This document shows positions 36,272-47,544 of a DNA stretch of 64,000 nt, one piece after another; the stretch's first letter is position 1, and the number at the start of each line of letters is the position of its first letter. The position numbers were made by a program, and so were the translations under genes. Source of the stretch: Incurvaria masculella (taxonomy: Eukaryota; Arthropoda; Insecta; Lepidoptera; Incurvariidae); assembly GCA_946894095.1 (NCBI GenBank), contig OX335659.1:131501-195500 (forward strand), written 5' to 3'. The notes below the pieces were generated by a model that worked only from the letters and a program-made list of their open reading frames with translations, was not told the origin of the DNA and did not search any database.

Positions 36272-36870
36272 CCTTGTCGTACTCGTTGTGTAAAGTCAGC
36301 CCAATCTTAAATGCTTCACCTACATGTACACGCTGTTTTCGATTGCTAAGGTATGATTCCATAATTTTAAAAACTCCACCTCTAATGCCATAATGTTGAA
36401 GCTTTACATAATCAAAACCCTTGGATAAGTCGCAGAACATTCCAAAGGTTTTCTTCGACGTATCCAGTGCTTTCCAAATATTTTTAACGAAACTGTAGAC
36501 CACAAGCCATGTAGACTTCTGAACCCAAATTGATCTTTTAAAAGAGTCCTGTTTTTAGTGAAGAAATGCATCAGTCTATTACAGATTATTGTTTCCAGCA
36601 GTTTTGATAACTATATATAATAACAAAATATTTGCGCGATGGAATACAGCAGTGAGGAAGATCAGAAGTGAGGAAAACCAGCAAAGTGGCCTGAAAAATG
36701 CAACTATAGCAAAGAGGCTCACAGCTAAATGCTGTTTCGCTTAAGCGGGCGGGAAAAAATAACGGGAGCGTCGAGAGCGTCGGGGCTGTGTTTACTTGTT
36801 CTTGGGGTTTCAACTCATGCCTCTCGCCTTCTCGTTGCCACCCTGCCAACACACACTTGTACCTGCTCAC

Positions 36871-36954
36871 CTGCTGCAACTGTTGCGTCCTGAAGTAGAG
36901 TTGCTCGTGCGGCAGCAAATCCTCCGCCGAGCTCAGTGCATCCTCGCTGCCACC
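36871..36954 (-). CDS. PPP1R21: PPP1R21 homologue, exon 6
   Basis: Acceptor gtgttag, donor gtgagc. The 28 codons GGSEDALSSAEDLLPHEQLY, FRTQQLQQ resemble the stretch around PYEEALANRRIL and AQQVQQSLEKI in vertebrate PPP1R21, just before the C-terminal coiled coil. Phase 0 on both sides. Confidence 0.75.
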
Positions 36955-38160
36955 CTAACACACACACACACACACACCCTATTTTGAATTTTGTTTTTCT
37001 TTCTTAAAAAAAAAGATTACTAGAAAAAATTGATCGACGGTGGTCTTGATCAGGAAATCTTAAGAATGGCCCGTAAGCTATGCTCCCCATACAAATGTAG
37101 TTTAAAGAAAAGATTATTCAATGCCTTTTTAACTTTAATGATACTACTGGCTCTAAACATATTGACTGATTGGGAACCTTCATCTCTAATTGTTTTTTAT
37201 TTTTGTGTGCAGTTATGGCAACCCTGCCTGCTTTATAACTCAGATTGGACACGCCATTCTGGTCGAAGGGTACAGCATGAGCGCATCGTTGATGAGTCAT
37301 GATGGATTAGGCTGACTTTTGCACGTCGTCCCAAATGTCACCTCCCTCTTTTTCCTGCTATAAATAATTGAGTTTCACATTTTTTATCATACTATTCTTC
37401 CATGATTAGATAAATCTACTTGTCACTTTTTCGCATAATACATTCCCGTATGGCTTGGTCCTGCTCTGTTACCCTTTACGTAGCAGAGTTTGGTGTGCCT
37501 GTAAAATTATAGGTGTGTGATTTTTACGGAACTTAAGCTCACTAATCAGTCTTGAAAAAAGAATAGTAATTGGTATGGTAAGTGAGTCAGCACATCGTCT
37601 AATTAATGTCGGTAACACCATATTTGGTCTGGCCTGGTCCTTTTCTTCAATTATTAACTAAATTTTTATTATTTTCTAGCGTATGTATGCTCCCTGTGTC
37701 GCCATCTTAACATTCAACTAAATCAGAATTACCATAAACTGCACCAGGTGCTAAAGTGATTACATATAGTTTTTTCGTCAGAAATGTTTTCTCCACAAAC
37801 TGTGAATGATTGTAGATTGTGCCTCTTTATTATGATGACATTCTATCCTACATGTAGTAGTGGATTTTTGTTTGTGTGTATTAAATTTAGACTAGATTTA
37901 GGCACTATACACCAGATTTAGATTAAGTTCGTAAAATATTTTTGACTAGCATTACATTGATGATGGCGCTATACACCAGATTTAGGTTAAGTTCAATATT
38001 CATAATTCAGATTCATGATTATTGTTTTTTTTTATATTTATTGTTTTTTTTTATATTTATTTTTTAAGTTTCTCCTTTTGTTTCTCTTGTGAGCGGTGGT
38101 ATTGATTAATTAACTACTTAAGTTTTAAACTTATTTTGTGACCGGCAAAGTATGTTTGCC
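36955..38160. other. Intronic, no gene seen
   Basis: A CA-repeat lies directly beside the exon 6 acceptor (36959-36977), and a family A foldback end at 37060-37105. A duplicated ctatacaccagatttag occurs near 37905 and 37970. Nothing else recognised. Confidence 0.35.
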
Positions 38161-38317
38161 AGTTCTAATAGTTTCAGTTTCAGTTTCAGTTTCTTTATTT
38201 CTTCCATTAGATGTATATTACACACTCGGATTCGTCATTTTTTTTTCCTGTCGGTTCGATTACTTCTGGCGAAGAAGAGCCGACAAGAAACTTCGTCAGG
38301 TTGGTCATTGTATAGGT

Positions 38318-39594
38318 TGGGGAAAAAGTTTCTTCGCATTTTTTAAGAAAATTCAAAACATTTTTTAATATGGTTTATTTACATTTAACTAAAGTATGTA
38401 GGTACCATTTTGTTCGATAACTTTTTGCCATCTTGTAGGTAGGGACATGATCCCATTGCTATAGAAATATTGGGACTTCTGATCAATATACCGCGACAAG
38501 TGGTTTTGGCAGTCCTCTCGTGATGTTAACCTGACACTGCCTAAAGAATTCTGAAGAGACCTAAACAGGTGGAAATCTGAAGGTGCAAGGTCAGGACTAT
38601 ACGGCGGATGCATTAACACCTCCCAGCCAAACTCTCTTAGTTTTTGCTGAGTGGCTAAAGATGTGTGAGGTCTAGCGTTATCATGATGAAAAACCACACC
38701 CCTTCTGTTGATTAATTCCGGCCGCTTTCTCTCAACTTCTTGCTTTAATCTCATCAGTTGTTCGCAGTAGAGTTCAGAATCGATGGTCCTGCCTGGTGGT
38801 AACAGCTCATAATGAATATTGCCCTTCCAATCCCACCACACACACAGCATCACCTTGTTGCGAGTTAACCCGGGTTTCGCCACAGTCTGTGAAGCTTGAC
38901 CGGCCTTTGACCACGACCTTTTTCGCACGTTCTTGTCGTACGTGATCCACTTTTCATCACCAGTTATCAGCTTCTTCAAAAATGGTTCGGTTTCATTACG
39001 TCGTAATAAAGAATCACAAATGAGTACACGGTTCATTAGGTTTCTTTCAGTGAGCTCGTGAGGTACCCAAATATCGAGCTTTTTTGTGTACCCAGTTTTT
39101 TTCAAATGCGCCAAAACTGTTTTGTGGTCAATTCCTAGTTCTTCAGCTACGTCGTAACTACTGATATGCCGATCTTGCTCCACTTTTTCAAAAATGGCAT
39201 CCATTTTATCCGTAATAGGGCGACCAGAGCGACGTGCATCTTTGACATCAAAATTTCCGGATTGAAAACGCTTAAACCAAATTTGTGCTACTCTCACAGA
39301 CACTGCACTAGGTCCATAAACATCGCAAATTTTTTTCGCGGCTTGCGTTGCATTTTTACCTTTTTTGTAGTAAAATTTTAAAATGTATCGAATTTCTTCA
39401 TTAGATTCACTCATTTTGACAGTACGAAAAACAAATGAGAATCACACATTTTCCTAATTTGAATTTGGAATTATGTTCTTTAAAATTTAAACTTTCAATG
39501 ATACCAAAACCAGCCAGATACAAATAGTATAGCCAAAGAGATTTTATTACAAGTTCATACATACTATAATGCGAAAAGACTTTTTCCCCGACCT
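38318..39594 (-). mobile_element. Mariner transposon with terminal inverted repeats
   Basis: Ends are taggttggggaaaaagt and, inverted, actttttccccgaccta, followed on the inner side by cttcgcatt-type sequence. Total ~1.28 kb, the normal mariner length. The junction shows TA at the target, as expected for Tc1/mariner. Confidence 0.93.
38389..39414 (-). CDS. Mariner transposase, apparently intact
   Basis: A complete 341-residue frame, essentially full length for mariner (~345). An N-terminal helix-turn-helix pair covers residues ~1-110, with the GRPITD linker at 64-69. The WVPHEL motif is at 116-121. Catalytic aspartates are D153 (ITGDEKW), D245 (HHDNARPH) and D280 (YSPDLAPSD); 34 residues separate the last two, the DD34D signature of mariner. 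The linker and catalytic wording is closest to the cecropia-type mariners, the group that includes the transposase captured in SETMAR. It cuts and pastes DNA at TA sites. No stops or frameshifts are visible, so it may be recent or active. It sits antisense to nothing: its direction is the same as PPP1R21. Confidence 0.95.
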   Translation of the reverse strand: MSESNEEIRYILKFYYKKGKNATQAAKKICDVYGPSAVSVRVAQIWFKRFQSGNFDVKDARRSGRPITDKMDAIFEKVEQDRHISSYDVAEELGIDHKTVLAHLKKTGYTKKLDIWVPHELTERNLMNRVLICDSLLRRNETEPFLKKLITGDEKWITYDKNVRKRSWSKAGQASQTVAKPGLTRNKVMLCVWWDWKGNIHYELLPPGRTIDSELYCEQLMRLKQEVERKRPELINRRGVVFHHDNARPHTSLATQQKLREFGWEVLMHPPYSPDLAPSDFHLFRSLQNSLGSVRLTSREDCQNHLSRYIDQKSQYFYSNGIMSLPTRWQKVIEQNGTYIL

Positions 39595-39645
39595 ATTATT
39601 ATTATTTTTTCCAGTGATACTTACAAACTAGTTTACAGTGATTGA

Positions 39646-40680
39646 TTGATTGATATGCATGGAAATAGAGTATGCGACATTTATATTTTTGACATAGACC
39701 TAGCATAACGATTCTTGACATGTTTAAGTGTAGGTTACCTACCTATGAATGCAAAAAAACTATGCAATACAATTTAATATACGTCCAAAACTTTTTAGGA
39801 TTTAATTTGATAGAATTTTGAACTTAATTGAAGTATTTCAGCCTGTTTCTTAATCAATCAATCTTGTCGTAATCTCGAGGGTTTTTAATTATTTAATATC
39901 TAGAATGTGATCTTTATTTTGGTTTTATGTGTTAATTAAAGCCGGTGCATACATAATATTGTCGACAACATAACATTGTCACCTTGAGGTATACTACCGC
40001 CTCGCCGATCTGCACACGTGTTCGAAGACCGCGATGGAGATATGAAAGCATCAATTGATTCTTCTAACTGTTAAATGGATTTTGCAAAATTAAAAAAAAA
40101 AACACTTCAAATTGTTTTCTTGTCTTCTTTACACTGAAATCTGTCTCCAATTTGGACATTCTACAGTATGTTGGTGTTCTTTTTCTCATACGTTTTACCG
40201 CAAGGCACCTATGTCGCATTCATTAGATCCTTAAGAATCTTTCTCTTCAATCGACGAGTCTCCGATGTGATATCCATCAGATTTTTTGTCAAAAGGTTGG
40301 GGTGTTTTGTGATCCTGTCTTTATACGATTTGATCGGTATCTTCTTGAAGTTTGGAACATTCAGGTCACTTACTCTTGGGCTAGTTCTTAAGACACGAGA
40401 CTTAATGTTTACATGAAGATTAATATAAGCCAACTATTACTACTTGGGTTCCAAGGCGCTGGGTTCCAGGTGTGACTATGGATGTCTGGTGTGTTTGGTT
40501 GAAACCCGCTGCGCCACAGACTTCTTCAAAATGACAAGGGGCTGGAATGACCAACGTTTAAAAGTTGGACTTTCAAAAGCCAACTGATGTGCTGCAAAGA
40601 TTGTCGACACACATCGACCATGCAACTTTTTAATTGTTTCACAATATGTTTTGTGTGTGTATGTGTTGGGTGTGTGTACG
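39646..40680. other. Intronic, no gene seen
   Basis: AT-rich PPP1R21 intron. A short - strand frame at 40209-40433 has LINE-like composition (KNLMDITSETRRLKRKILKD) but no diagnostic motif. Confidence 0.35.
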
Positions 40681-40683
40681 TAC

Positions 40684-40791
40684 GATGCTGCCGGCCTCGG
40701 AGATGAGCTCGGTGGCGGCGGAGGCGGCGGCGGTGGAGGCGGCGGGGTGGGGCGGAGGGTGCACGCTCAACTGCTCCAGTTGATGCAGCGC
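40684..40791 (-). CDS. PPP1R21: PPP1R21 homologue, exon 5 (tentative)
   Basis: Acceptor attcgtag, donor gtacgt, 36 codons in phase 0: ALHQLEQLSVHPPPHPAAST, AAASAATELISEAGSI. It is GC-rich and well bounded like its neighbours, but the Pro/Ala-rich sequence does not align clearly to the family. Exons for the central region of the protein were not found between here and exon 4. Confidence 0.62.
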
Positions 40792-41940
40792 CTACGAATC
40801 ACACACACACCTGTAACTCCGCTGTAACTTCTTACAATTCTTGCGAAACTAGGCAATTTGGATTATGGCACAAAATAAATGTGGTGGCCTTAATTCAATC
40901 GAATTAATATATTGCATCGACCGATTTTCGTTTTAAACTTATTATTAAAAGTTCCGTAGTCAGGAATATGTAACCGAAAATATCCCATATCTCTAACGAA
41001 CCCCGCTAAGGAATGAATGAATTAATAAATTATTTATCGTGCAAAGAGAAAAAGAAGGCCATAATGTATGTGTGGTGGCAGAAAAGGCCATTTCATGAAG
41101 GACTCGTCCATCCCCTGATGATAGTAATGGAATGATTGACTTCTTTAATTATATTTAATTTTTACAGTTCCATAAACCGTAGATTTTTGTGTATTAGTGA
41201 TATGAAAGTTAGTCGGAAGTTTACCAGTATACTATATGTACATATACATATAAGAAAGTCAAACATATAGTTGTATGGAAATACGTCTCTCTGAACTAAA
41301 TACACAAGGTCGCGATGAGAGCTCGCAAAGGTAGATGCACGCGGTGTGCACCACCTTGTCATTTGTTTCAGGAAGACTAGAGCATCGCGGCGGCCCGGCT
41401 CGGCCTGGCGAGGTGGCGCGCGCGAGGGAGGAAGGAAATTTCCACCCCTCGCAAGTGAGGTGTCGGATGACAGTGTGTCTGACCGCCACAATATAATGAT
41501 TAACGGTTCGGTGTCAGCTTGCATCCCAGAAAACAACCAATAACTATATTTTCCATCCTGGTATCCCTCACCACGGAAGCAAGTCCCTAATGGCAAACAA
41601 ACAAATAACGCCTATTCGCCGTCTTGTTCCTTCCTAATGAGAACGATTCGCATCTTTCGGTCGCGCGTTAGCTCGGCACTTACACATATGCATCTGTTAT
41701 TCTATTAGACCGCCCAGGGTCGTATTCGGCAAATGAAGTGTGTTTTACTTTAACTATTTATGATTACATTGAAAAATATGTTATTAAAACAGGGAAATTA
41801 AGTGAAAATTATCGGTTTCAGAATTTCATGTTTATTATTTAAAAATATAAAGGTACAAATTATTTAAAAAGCAACATATGCATTTTGTTACTCATATGTT
41901 CTCTAAAACCTAAAACGTTTTAATGTAGGTAACTAGATGG
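40792..41940. other. Intronic; GC-rich patch at ~41.3-41.5 kb
   Basis: A GC-rich patch gives a - strand frame (LTCEGWKFPSSLARATSPGR) of no known family. No donor/acceptor pair fits PPP1R21 in phase 0. Probably repeat-derived. Confidence 0.3.
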
Positions 41941-41944
41941 ATGG

Positions 41945-42060
41945 CCAGTTTGTCCATCGTGATATTAACCTAACCCACCGTATTTTCAAAGCTGTTATGC
42001 CATTGCGATGGTATCAACTCGGGTGGGTTGCTTAACCCTACCATATAATAAAGGAATTGG
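41945..42060 (-). mobile_element. SINE fragment
   Basis: Inverted copy of the SINE body (ttgccattgcgatggtatca / gggtgggttgcttaacccta region corresponds to the block around 35200-35230). Confidence 0.55.
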
Positions 42061-42189
42061 ACCTAAAGTTTCACATGGATTACGAACCAAAGATAAGCAC
42101 AATAAAACATATGATGATTTATTTGTTTTAACAAATGCCACAGAATGTGCTCATAAGTTTTATTGTCTTCAACAAAACATCAAATAAAA

Positions 42190-42805
42190 AAAAAACACCG
42201 GTAGCACTCCGGGAGTGCCGGCAGAAGTGAAAACTTTAGTATTAACGTTGTGTTTAATTATAAGTACAAAAATACTATCATTTATGAGGTAGAATACAAT
42301 GTTTATTTATTGCGCTATCGTACACAAATATGACAATTTACATGTTATTATTCATAATATTATATCGTTATTTATTTATATATTACATTAATTTTTATCT
42401 CTTAGAAAAATCAACTTTCATCCATAATTTCGACGACTTTTTCACCATTGTTATTACCAGAATCATCATCGCAAATTTCTAAAACTGATACAATCGGTTT
42501 ATGATAGCTGAAGTAAGAAACAAACAGTTTTGATTCGAATCTATTTAAGTGTCTAACAAAGACCGCATCAATTGTTGTTTTGTATTTCGTTGTGCTCAAA
42601 TTGCGATCACACTATCTTATAGCTGGTTTTCCTAACGGCAGTTACGGGCTAAAGCCAAGTAAGAGTTGTTCATCTAGTATATTTATTCATCTAGTATATT
42701 TATTCATGTAGTATATTTATAAAGTACTTACTCATTTCCATTCACTACTTCATCATCACTTTTTTCATTAATCGATGCACTTTGTTCAATTTCCATAATT
42801 TAAAC
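42190..42805 (-). other. Possible two-exon small coding remnant
   Basis: A - strand ATG at ~42797 gives MEIEQSASINEKSDDEVVNG and meets a donor-like ga/gtaagt. Below it, after a cag-like acceptor near 42597, TTKYKTTIDAVFVRHLNRFE, SKLFVSYFSYHKPIVSVLEI and an acidic tail end at a TGA (42411). A gcactccgggagtgc hairpin at ~42207 lies beyond the end. Not assigned to a family; likely transposon-derived. Three 17-bp tandem copies (42671, 42688, 42705) lie in the putative intron. Confidence 0.3.
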
Positions 42806-43189
42806 AATTCACATATACGAGTACACAACAATGTGGTTACTACACAACATCAGCTATTACCATCCTTGGATACGCGTGGCACGCTGTACATAAACACAGA
42901 CGGACATTCGCGCAAGCGCCCAGCATGTCGATTCTCGACACTCTATTGACTTTCCAATCGTAATAATCAAATTATAGCGAAATAAAATTAACAACTCTGA
43001 CAAACAACATAGAACAAAAGCGCGGGAAATGTAAAGAACGTTCCATTTACGAAGTGCGCGTTGTGTTATGGGTTCGACAACCATGCCCTAAATGTATTCG
43101 ATCTTCTATCCCTCTCTGTTGTACCCTAAAATATGAAACAACCTAGTTTGCTTGAAACGGGTTGCTTGTCGGACTACTAACTTGCTGCG

Positions 43190-43468
43190 ACTCTGTTGCA
43201 AACTTCAATCTTACGCTTTTTCGATCAGCATCACGTGACCCTGACGCGAGTTTGGAAGTTTTTACCCATCCAACAAAAAGTGCTCAGCGCCGCTAAAGAA
43301 GTTTTCACTTCAATAATGTTGTCATTTGAACCAAAACATATATCTGATGTAAAAATAAGTGTGCAGTGCAGTGATATCCAATCGTCAATTGAATTTGCTG
43401 AGAACTCACATAAATATTTATCAAGTTTCTTATCTTATCTAGCTTCACAGCATAAAAGTTTCACATAA
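43190..43468 (+). other. Unassigned exon-like open frame
   Basis: After a branchpoint-like tactaac (~43179) and an acceptor-like ttttcgatcag, the frame reads HHVTLTRVWKFLPIQQKVLS, AAKEVFTSIMLSFEPKHISD, VKISVQCSDIQSSIEFAENS and ends HKSFT-stop at 43468. Composition and helical pattern look like real protein, but I do not recognise it. It is antisense to PPP1R21 and could be a transposon-derived or retrocopied fragment. Confidence 0.3.
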
Positions 43469-44626
43469 AAGGAGATAATATCTAGATTACTTTTCAAATA
43501 TTTGACCAGAGTACCCTAAACGGAGTTCATGTTATTGTATAACTGCAGGTGATGGTCATTTTGCTACGAATGCGTAACAATTCCGTCAGTTATTTCAGAA
43601 ACTGTACATAAACAAGTGTTTTTGGAAGATATTTTTTTATTAAGAGGAGAATGAGGTCGAGGCGAGACAGCTGAGATTGATCCCATTTGTCACAAATTGA
43701 AGATACCTACAAGAGAATGCAATGTTTAAGTGTTTTTAATTTAGTTTAATTTGTTTTATGTTCATTACTCTATTGTACTTATGTGTTGTGGCAAATAAAA
43801 TGTCTTATGTCTTAAAATGTCTTATGTCTTAGGTTATCGAGTTCCATGTCTCGTGCCTTGTGTCCTCAGTCAAATTAAGAAATATTTTTCTGAAATTTTG
43901 CACATTAATTAAATTAAATAAACACTAATAATAATAAATAAAAATAATTAAAGAGCTATGATCAATTTTAGGGTTTAGTACCCTTTTGTAACCCTATTAC
44001 TATGCCTCCGCTGCCCGTCTGTCCGTCTATCGGCAGGCTGTATCTGGGATATACCTCATGAACTGTAATAGGTAGACAGCTGAAATGTCACACAGTATCT
44101 ATTTTTATTGCAGCTATAACACATTTAAATAAAATAAAAAATTAAGGAAACCCCAGCACAAGAAAAATTTTTATTTTTTCATTCTTGTTCGATTACGTAA
44201 AGTTAATACATATATGCTAAAAATAATTTATCAACAAAGTACACATATCTACCTAGTTAGACCCTGGTTACAATCATGACGGTTGCAGCCACCGAGGTCT
44301 CTACCGTATTATTATTTCGGATGAAATGTTTTCTTGATTTGTATGTAATAATATGTATGTTTGCCTGTGATAAGTTATTATATGGATCTTTGTGATCTTT
44401 GTATTCTCTGATTTCTATACCTTTTGACCGTGTATTATGGCATTTTGGCGAATTGCAAAGCCTGTAGATGGCGCGCACGCTCGGATGTCAAGTCAACTAC
44501 TGACTGACACGCAGTAGGGCATCGACGAGCGGATATGGCGCATATTACGTGGTACGCAGGGAAATAAGTTAATAATAATAAATATGTAATACATTATGAT
44601 ACTTTTGAGGTTACCGCGGTCGTTAG
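43469..44626. other. Intronic; diverged element X at 43970-44110
   Basis: Contains a decayed copy of element X (ccctattactatgcctccgc) and otherwise nothing recognised. Confidence 0.45.
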
Positions 44627-44792
44627 ACATGTTTGAAAAATGTTACGGCTTTTCACGCGGCAAAGTAGAGAGTCGTCTGACGCGTCGAGCGCGGCGGATG
44701 CCTCCTTGACAACGGGCTGAATGATTAGCTCAAAACGTCGGAGAATATCTCTACTTTGCCGCGTGAAAAGCCGTAACATTTTTCAAACATGT
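44627..44792. repeat. Perfect 45-bp inverted repeat with 76-bp centre
   Basis: Arms 44627-44671 and 44748-44792 are exact reverse complements (acatgtttgaaaaatgttac ... ; the right arm ends in aaacatgt). The 76-bp centre is GC-rich. A tgtaatacatt stretch flanks it on both sides (near 44585 and 44791), possibly a target duplication. Confidence 0.92.
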
Positions 44793-45381
44793 AATACATT
44801 CATAGCATCAATAGAATTCATATCCTGAATATGCCACAAAAATTAAATTATATTAAATAACATAAGTAATGAAGTTATCAAGTAATTTCACTGTTTTAAA
44901 ACTCACACAGGACATACTTATAATATTTAGTTTGACAGCTAACCCAACCTAACCTCAACCAGTATTCCATATGCTCACACAGCGCAGTCTTCACTTCTTA
45001 AAAACCTGTTTTGTTACCCGCTCGTATGTGCTCTGTAATACGAAGAAGAGACCTGAGACCGGTGCTGGAAAAGCTGAAGAAGAGGTTTACCGACAACATC
45101 AGCGTAGAAAACACAGTCAGTGTGTTTTGCACTTCAAAAGAAATTTGAAATGCAGCCAATAATTAAGCTGATTACAAGTGTTGCCATGGACACTGACAAG
45201 TCGAGGTGAGCGGCGGGTAGGAAGTAACGTGCCCACCTCCGTCGCGACAGGTGTGTTCTAAAGATGGAGCCCACGTGAGGCTCCGAAACGTCGAGCAGCA
45301 CACCCTGCTCCTCACGTGCACGGTGATTTATTTATTGAAATAGAGAATGTCTACTAATCAAGTATGTAAAGGCACAAGTAC

Positions 45382-45507
45382 CTCTTGGTTGCGGTGCTGC
45401 AGTTTCGCGATCTCACACTTGTACTTGGCCTCGCTCTCCGTCAGCAGCTGCGTGTAGTCGGCGAGCGAAGCGCGCAGCTGCGCCACCTCGAACGCGCGGT
45501 CCGACAG
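45382..45507 (-). CDS. PPP1R21: PPP1R21 homologue, exon 4
   Basis: Acceptor acgctcag, donor gtactt, 42 codons in phase 0: LSDRAFEVAQLRASLADYTQ, LLTESEAKYKCEIAKLQHRN, QE. It follows the EELQKKI segment exactly as in vertebrate PPP1R21, where a long N-terminal coiled coil continues through VEAELRSRLATLETEA. Heptads are regular. Confidence 0.85.
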
Positions 45508-46140
45508 CTGAGCGTTATTAACCAACATTATCTCCAGTCAACCGATCATATCATTACATGTTTTAGTTGGATGCATCTTCTCAATGGGCAACTTAGGCAA
45601 AATGTGTGTAAAAGTAAATTTATCACTATCGCGCCACATCACAGAACGTTCATATGTACATATTTACTCAGGTTACGCTACGGCCCAAGATTGTATTTTA
45701 GTCTGATCGATGCTTTAGCTCCAGCTAGATTGATGAGAAGAATGGTGTGATGAATGGTACCTGGTCGCTACATAATGATATTTTAGCTTTTAGTACATTA
45801 TCTGCATCAATATTATGTTTCTTTACGATTAACACATTTACACACATAATATTAGAAAGAAGAAAATAATTGTAACAAGTTTTTATTTAACCTGCTGCAT
45901 TAGTTCATTAGTATGCATGGGTGAAATCTTTTAAATGAATTTTGAACCAGAATTTTTCTTCTATGGTATATAAGATAATATATGATATGGTTATCAAATG
46001 AAAGGGTTTGCTGAGAAGAATAAGAAAAACTTTTATTCAATGTTTAAATTGTATTAAAATAATAATTTAGAGCCCTTGCATAATAATAATTTACAGCTTG
46101 TTTTAAATAGTTTTTTTTTATTTATTTCCATTTATGACAT
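45508..46140. other. Intronic, no gene seen
   Basis: PPP1R21 intron, AT-rich, nothing recognised. Confidence 0.35.
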
Positions 46141-46149
46141 TCTCGTCCA

Positions 46150-46385
46150 GTTCTTTTTTTTTGTAACTGGACATGGATCACTAATACCACACCCACTGTC
46201 ATGATTAAGCCGAAACACTGCATTTCTGAAAAAATTAACTGCCGTGCCTGGAAATTCCCATGCCTGGTAAACAAAGACAAATTTTCATTGCCGTTTCGAC
46301 CATATTATCATGCAATGGGATGGTACCAACACAGGCGGGCTTCACCCCACCACCTAGTAGGTGAAGGGGACCATGGAAAAGATTC
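46150..46385 (-). mobile_element. SINE copy
   Basis: Inverted SINE body: ttttcattgccgtttcgacc, gatggtaccaacacaggcgg and caccacctagtaggtgaagg match blocks of 35160-35300. Confidence 0.75.
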
Positions 46386-46391
46386 CGAGCG

Positions 46392-46516
46392 ATAGAACTT
46401 ACAGCTTATAGCTTACATTCGTAACGAAATGCATCCAACTCAGAAAGAGAAAGAAGCTGGTGCATTAGCGGGATCGGGATTCGAACCCATGACCTCAGGG
46501 AGGCAAGTCCACGCAC
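46392..46516 (-). mobile_element. tRNA-derived SINE-like sequence
   Basis: gggattcgaaccc at 46476-46488 is, on the - strand, a good RNA polymerase III B box. The sequence abuts the exon 3 donor with almost no intron between. No full tRNA fold is seen. Confidence 0.4.
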
Positions 46517-46645
46517 CTGGGAGGAGTACTGAGCGTTCTCCACAATCTTCTTCTGCAGCTCCTCCTGCAGCAGCTCGGCGTCGGGGGTCGCCGCCGCTCC
46601 CCCTCCCCCACCGCCCGCACGCCGCGACCGACTCTTGTTTTGCGA
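46517..46645 (-). CDS. PPP1R21: PPP1R21 homologue, exon 3
   Basis: Acceptor tgaaacag, donor gtgcgt, 43 codons in phase 0: SQNKSRSRRAGGGGGGAAAT, PDAELLQEELQKKIVENAQY, SSQ. The EELQKKIxEN core is diagnostic: vertebrate PPP1R21 has EDLQKKIEEN after a basic GKKNKK-type stretch, mirrored here by NKSRSRR. The poly-Gly run is lineage-specific. Confidence 0.92.
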
Positions 46646-46754
46646 CTGTTTCACAACTATTACTCAACACAGAGGATCATCGCCACAGACGAGCTTTCAA
46701 TAATTTATCTACCTAAGGGTAGAGAGCACTGCTGAACAAGTCTAGACATGTTCA

Positions 46755-46860
46755 TGCATATAGCCAGCGGCGGTTGGTGGGTCTTAGCGTTGGGCGTTCA
46801 ATCCCCGTCTCTGTCTGGGACTAACTTATTCATTCTGTGCTGTTATTGATACCTATCTAT
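46755..46860 (+). mobile_element. Possible tRNA-derived SINE head
   Basis: A-box-like tagccagcggcggttgg and B-box-like gcgttcaatcccc are ~35 bp apart, close to Pol III promoter spacing. Weak call. Confidence 0.3.
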
Positions 46861-47544
46861 TTATCGATACATCTCCGTGTTTTTTTATAATTATTTATTT
46901 ATTTATTTATTCATGCAACAATATACCTAACATAACAGCGTAATAGCCAAGGCGTTAGGCAATTTATAGATACGGTACACACCTTATTTAAAAACTATGC
47001 AGCTTCAAAGTAAACAGTAACTTCCTTCTGGAACTCGGCCAGAGTGCAAGCATAGATGTCTATTTGGTCAGATATACCATTATATTATAGATAAGCGCAC
47101 GGGTGAGCGGCGCGTGACGCTAATTGTCTGGGGCGAACAGATTAGCACTCTCTAGCACTGAAATAATTTTCGCCCTATTACTAATTTAAACACATATTTT
47201 GTTAACACTACATTTCGGCGTACTACTAGTAACTGGTATCCCACCATTCCTAGAATAAATTTCGTTGGATATGTATTCGAAATAAAGTACATTTATTTTA
47301 TCAGTGGACTTTCCATTTTTTAAAAAGAAGTTTATTTATATAATATATATAGAGAACGAACAGCCAAAAACGTACAATCTTTACATATAGATATGTAGTC
47401 TTACCGGGTCTGTACATTAAAGATTTTTACAAAAAAATAACTGGATTACGAAAGGAATAAGTTATAGAACGTCAAATAACTTTTTTTTTTTAAATGTTTG
47501 TCTGTTTTTCGGTTCGTCAGTTCATCTGTTCATTTATTCATCTG

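Larger units (their letters stand above)
34713..36503 (-). mobile_element. LINE fragments split by later insertions
   Basis: 36503-36280 reads KTFGMFCDLSKGFDYVKLQH, YGIRGGVFKIMESYLSNRKQ (reverse transcriptase). The remainder is at 34936-34713 (VYINDLPIVASELRKSILFA, ANTSLLVAA), where the catalytic ADD box has become AAN. The element at 34938-35601 and the 642-bp element at 35630-36271 sit between the halves. Confidence 0.65.
38165..39645. repeat. Interspersed repeat interrupted by mariner
   Basis: Left part 38165-38317 and right part from ~39595 match 5699-5885 continuously, proving that the mariner between them is an insertion. Confidence 0.88.

Noticed and set aside
44594..44779. A 61-codon - strand frame
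   Set aside because: It lies across the perfect inverted repeat and is explained by that structure.
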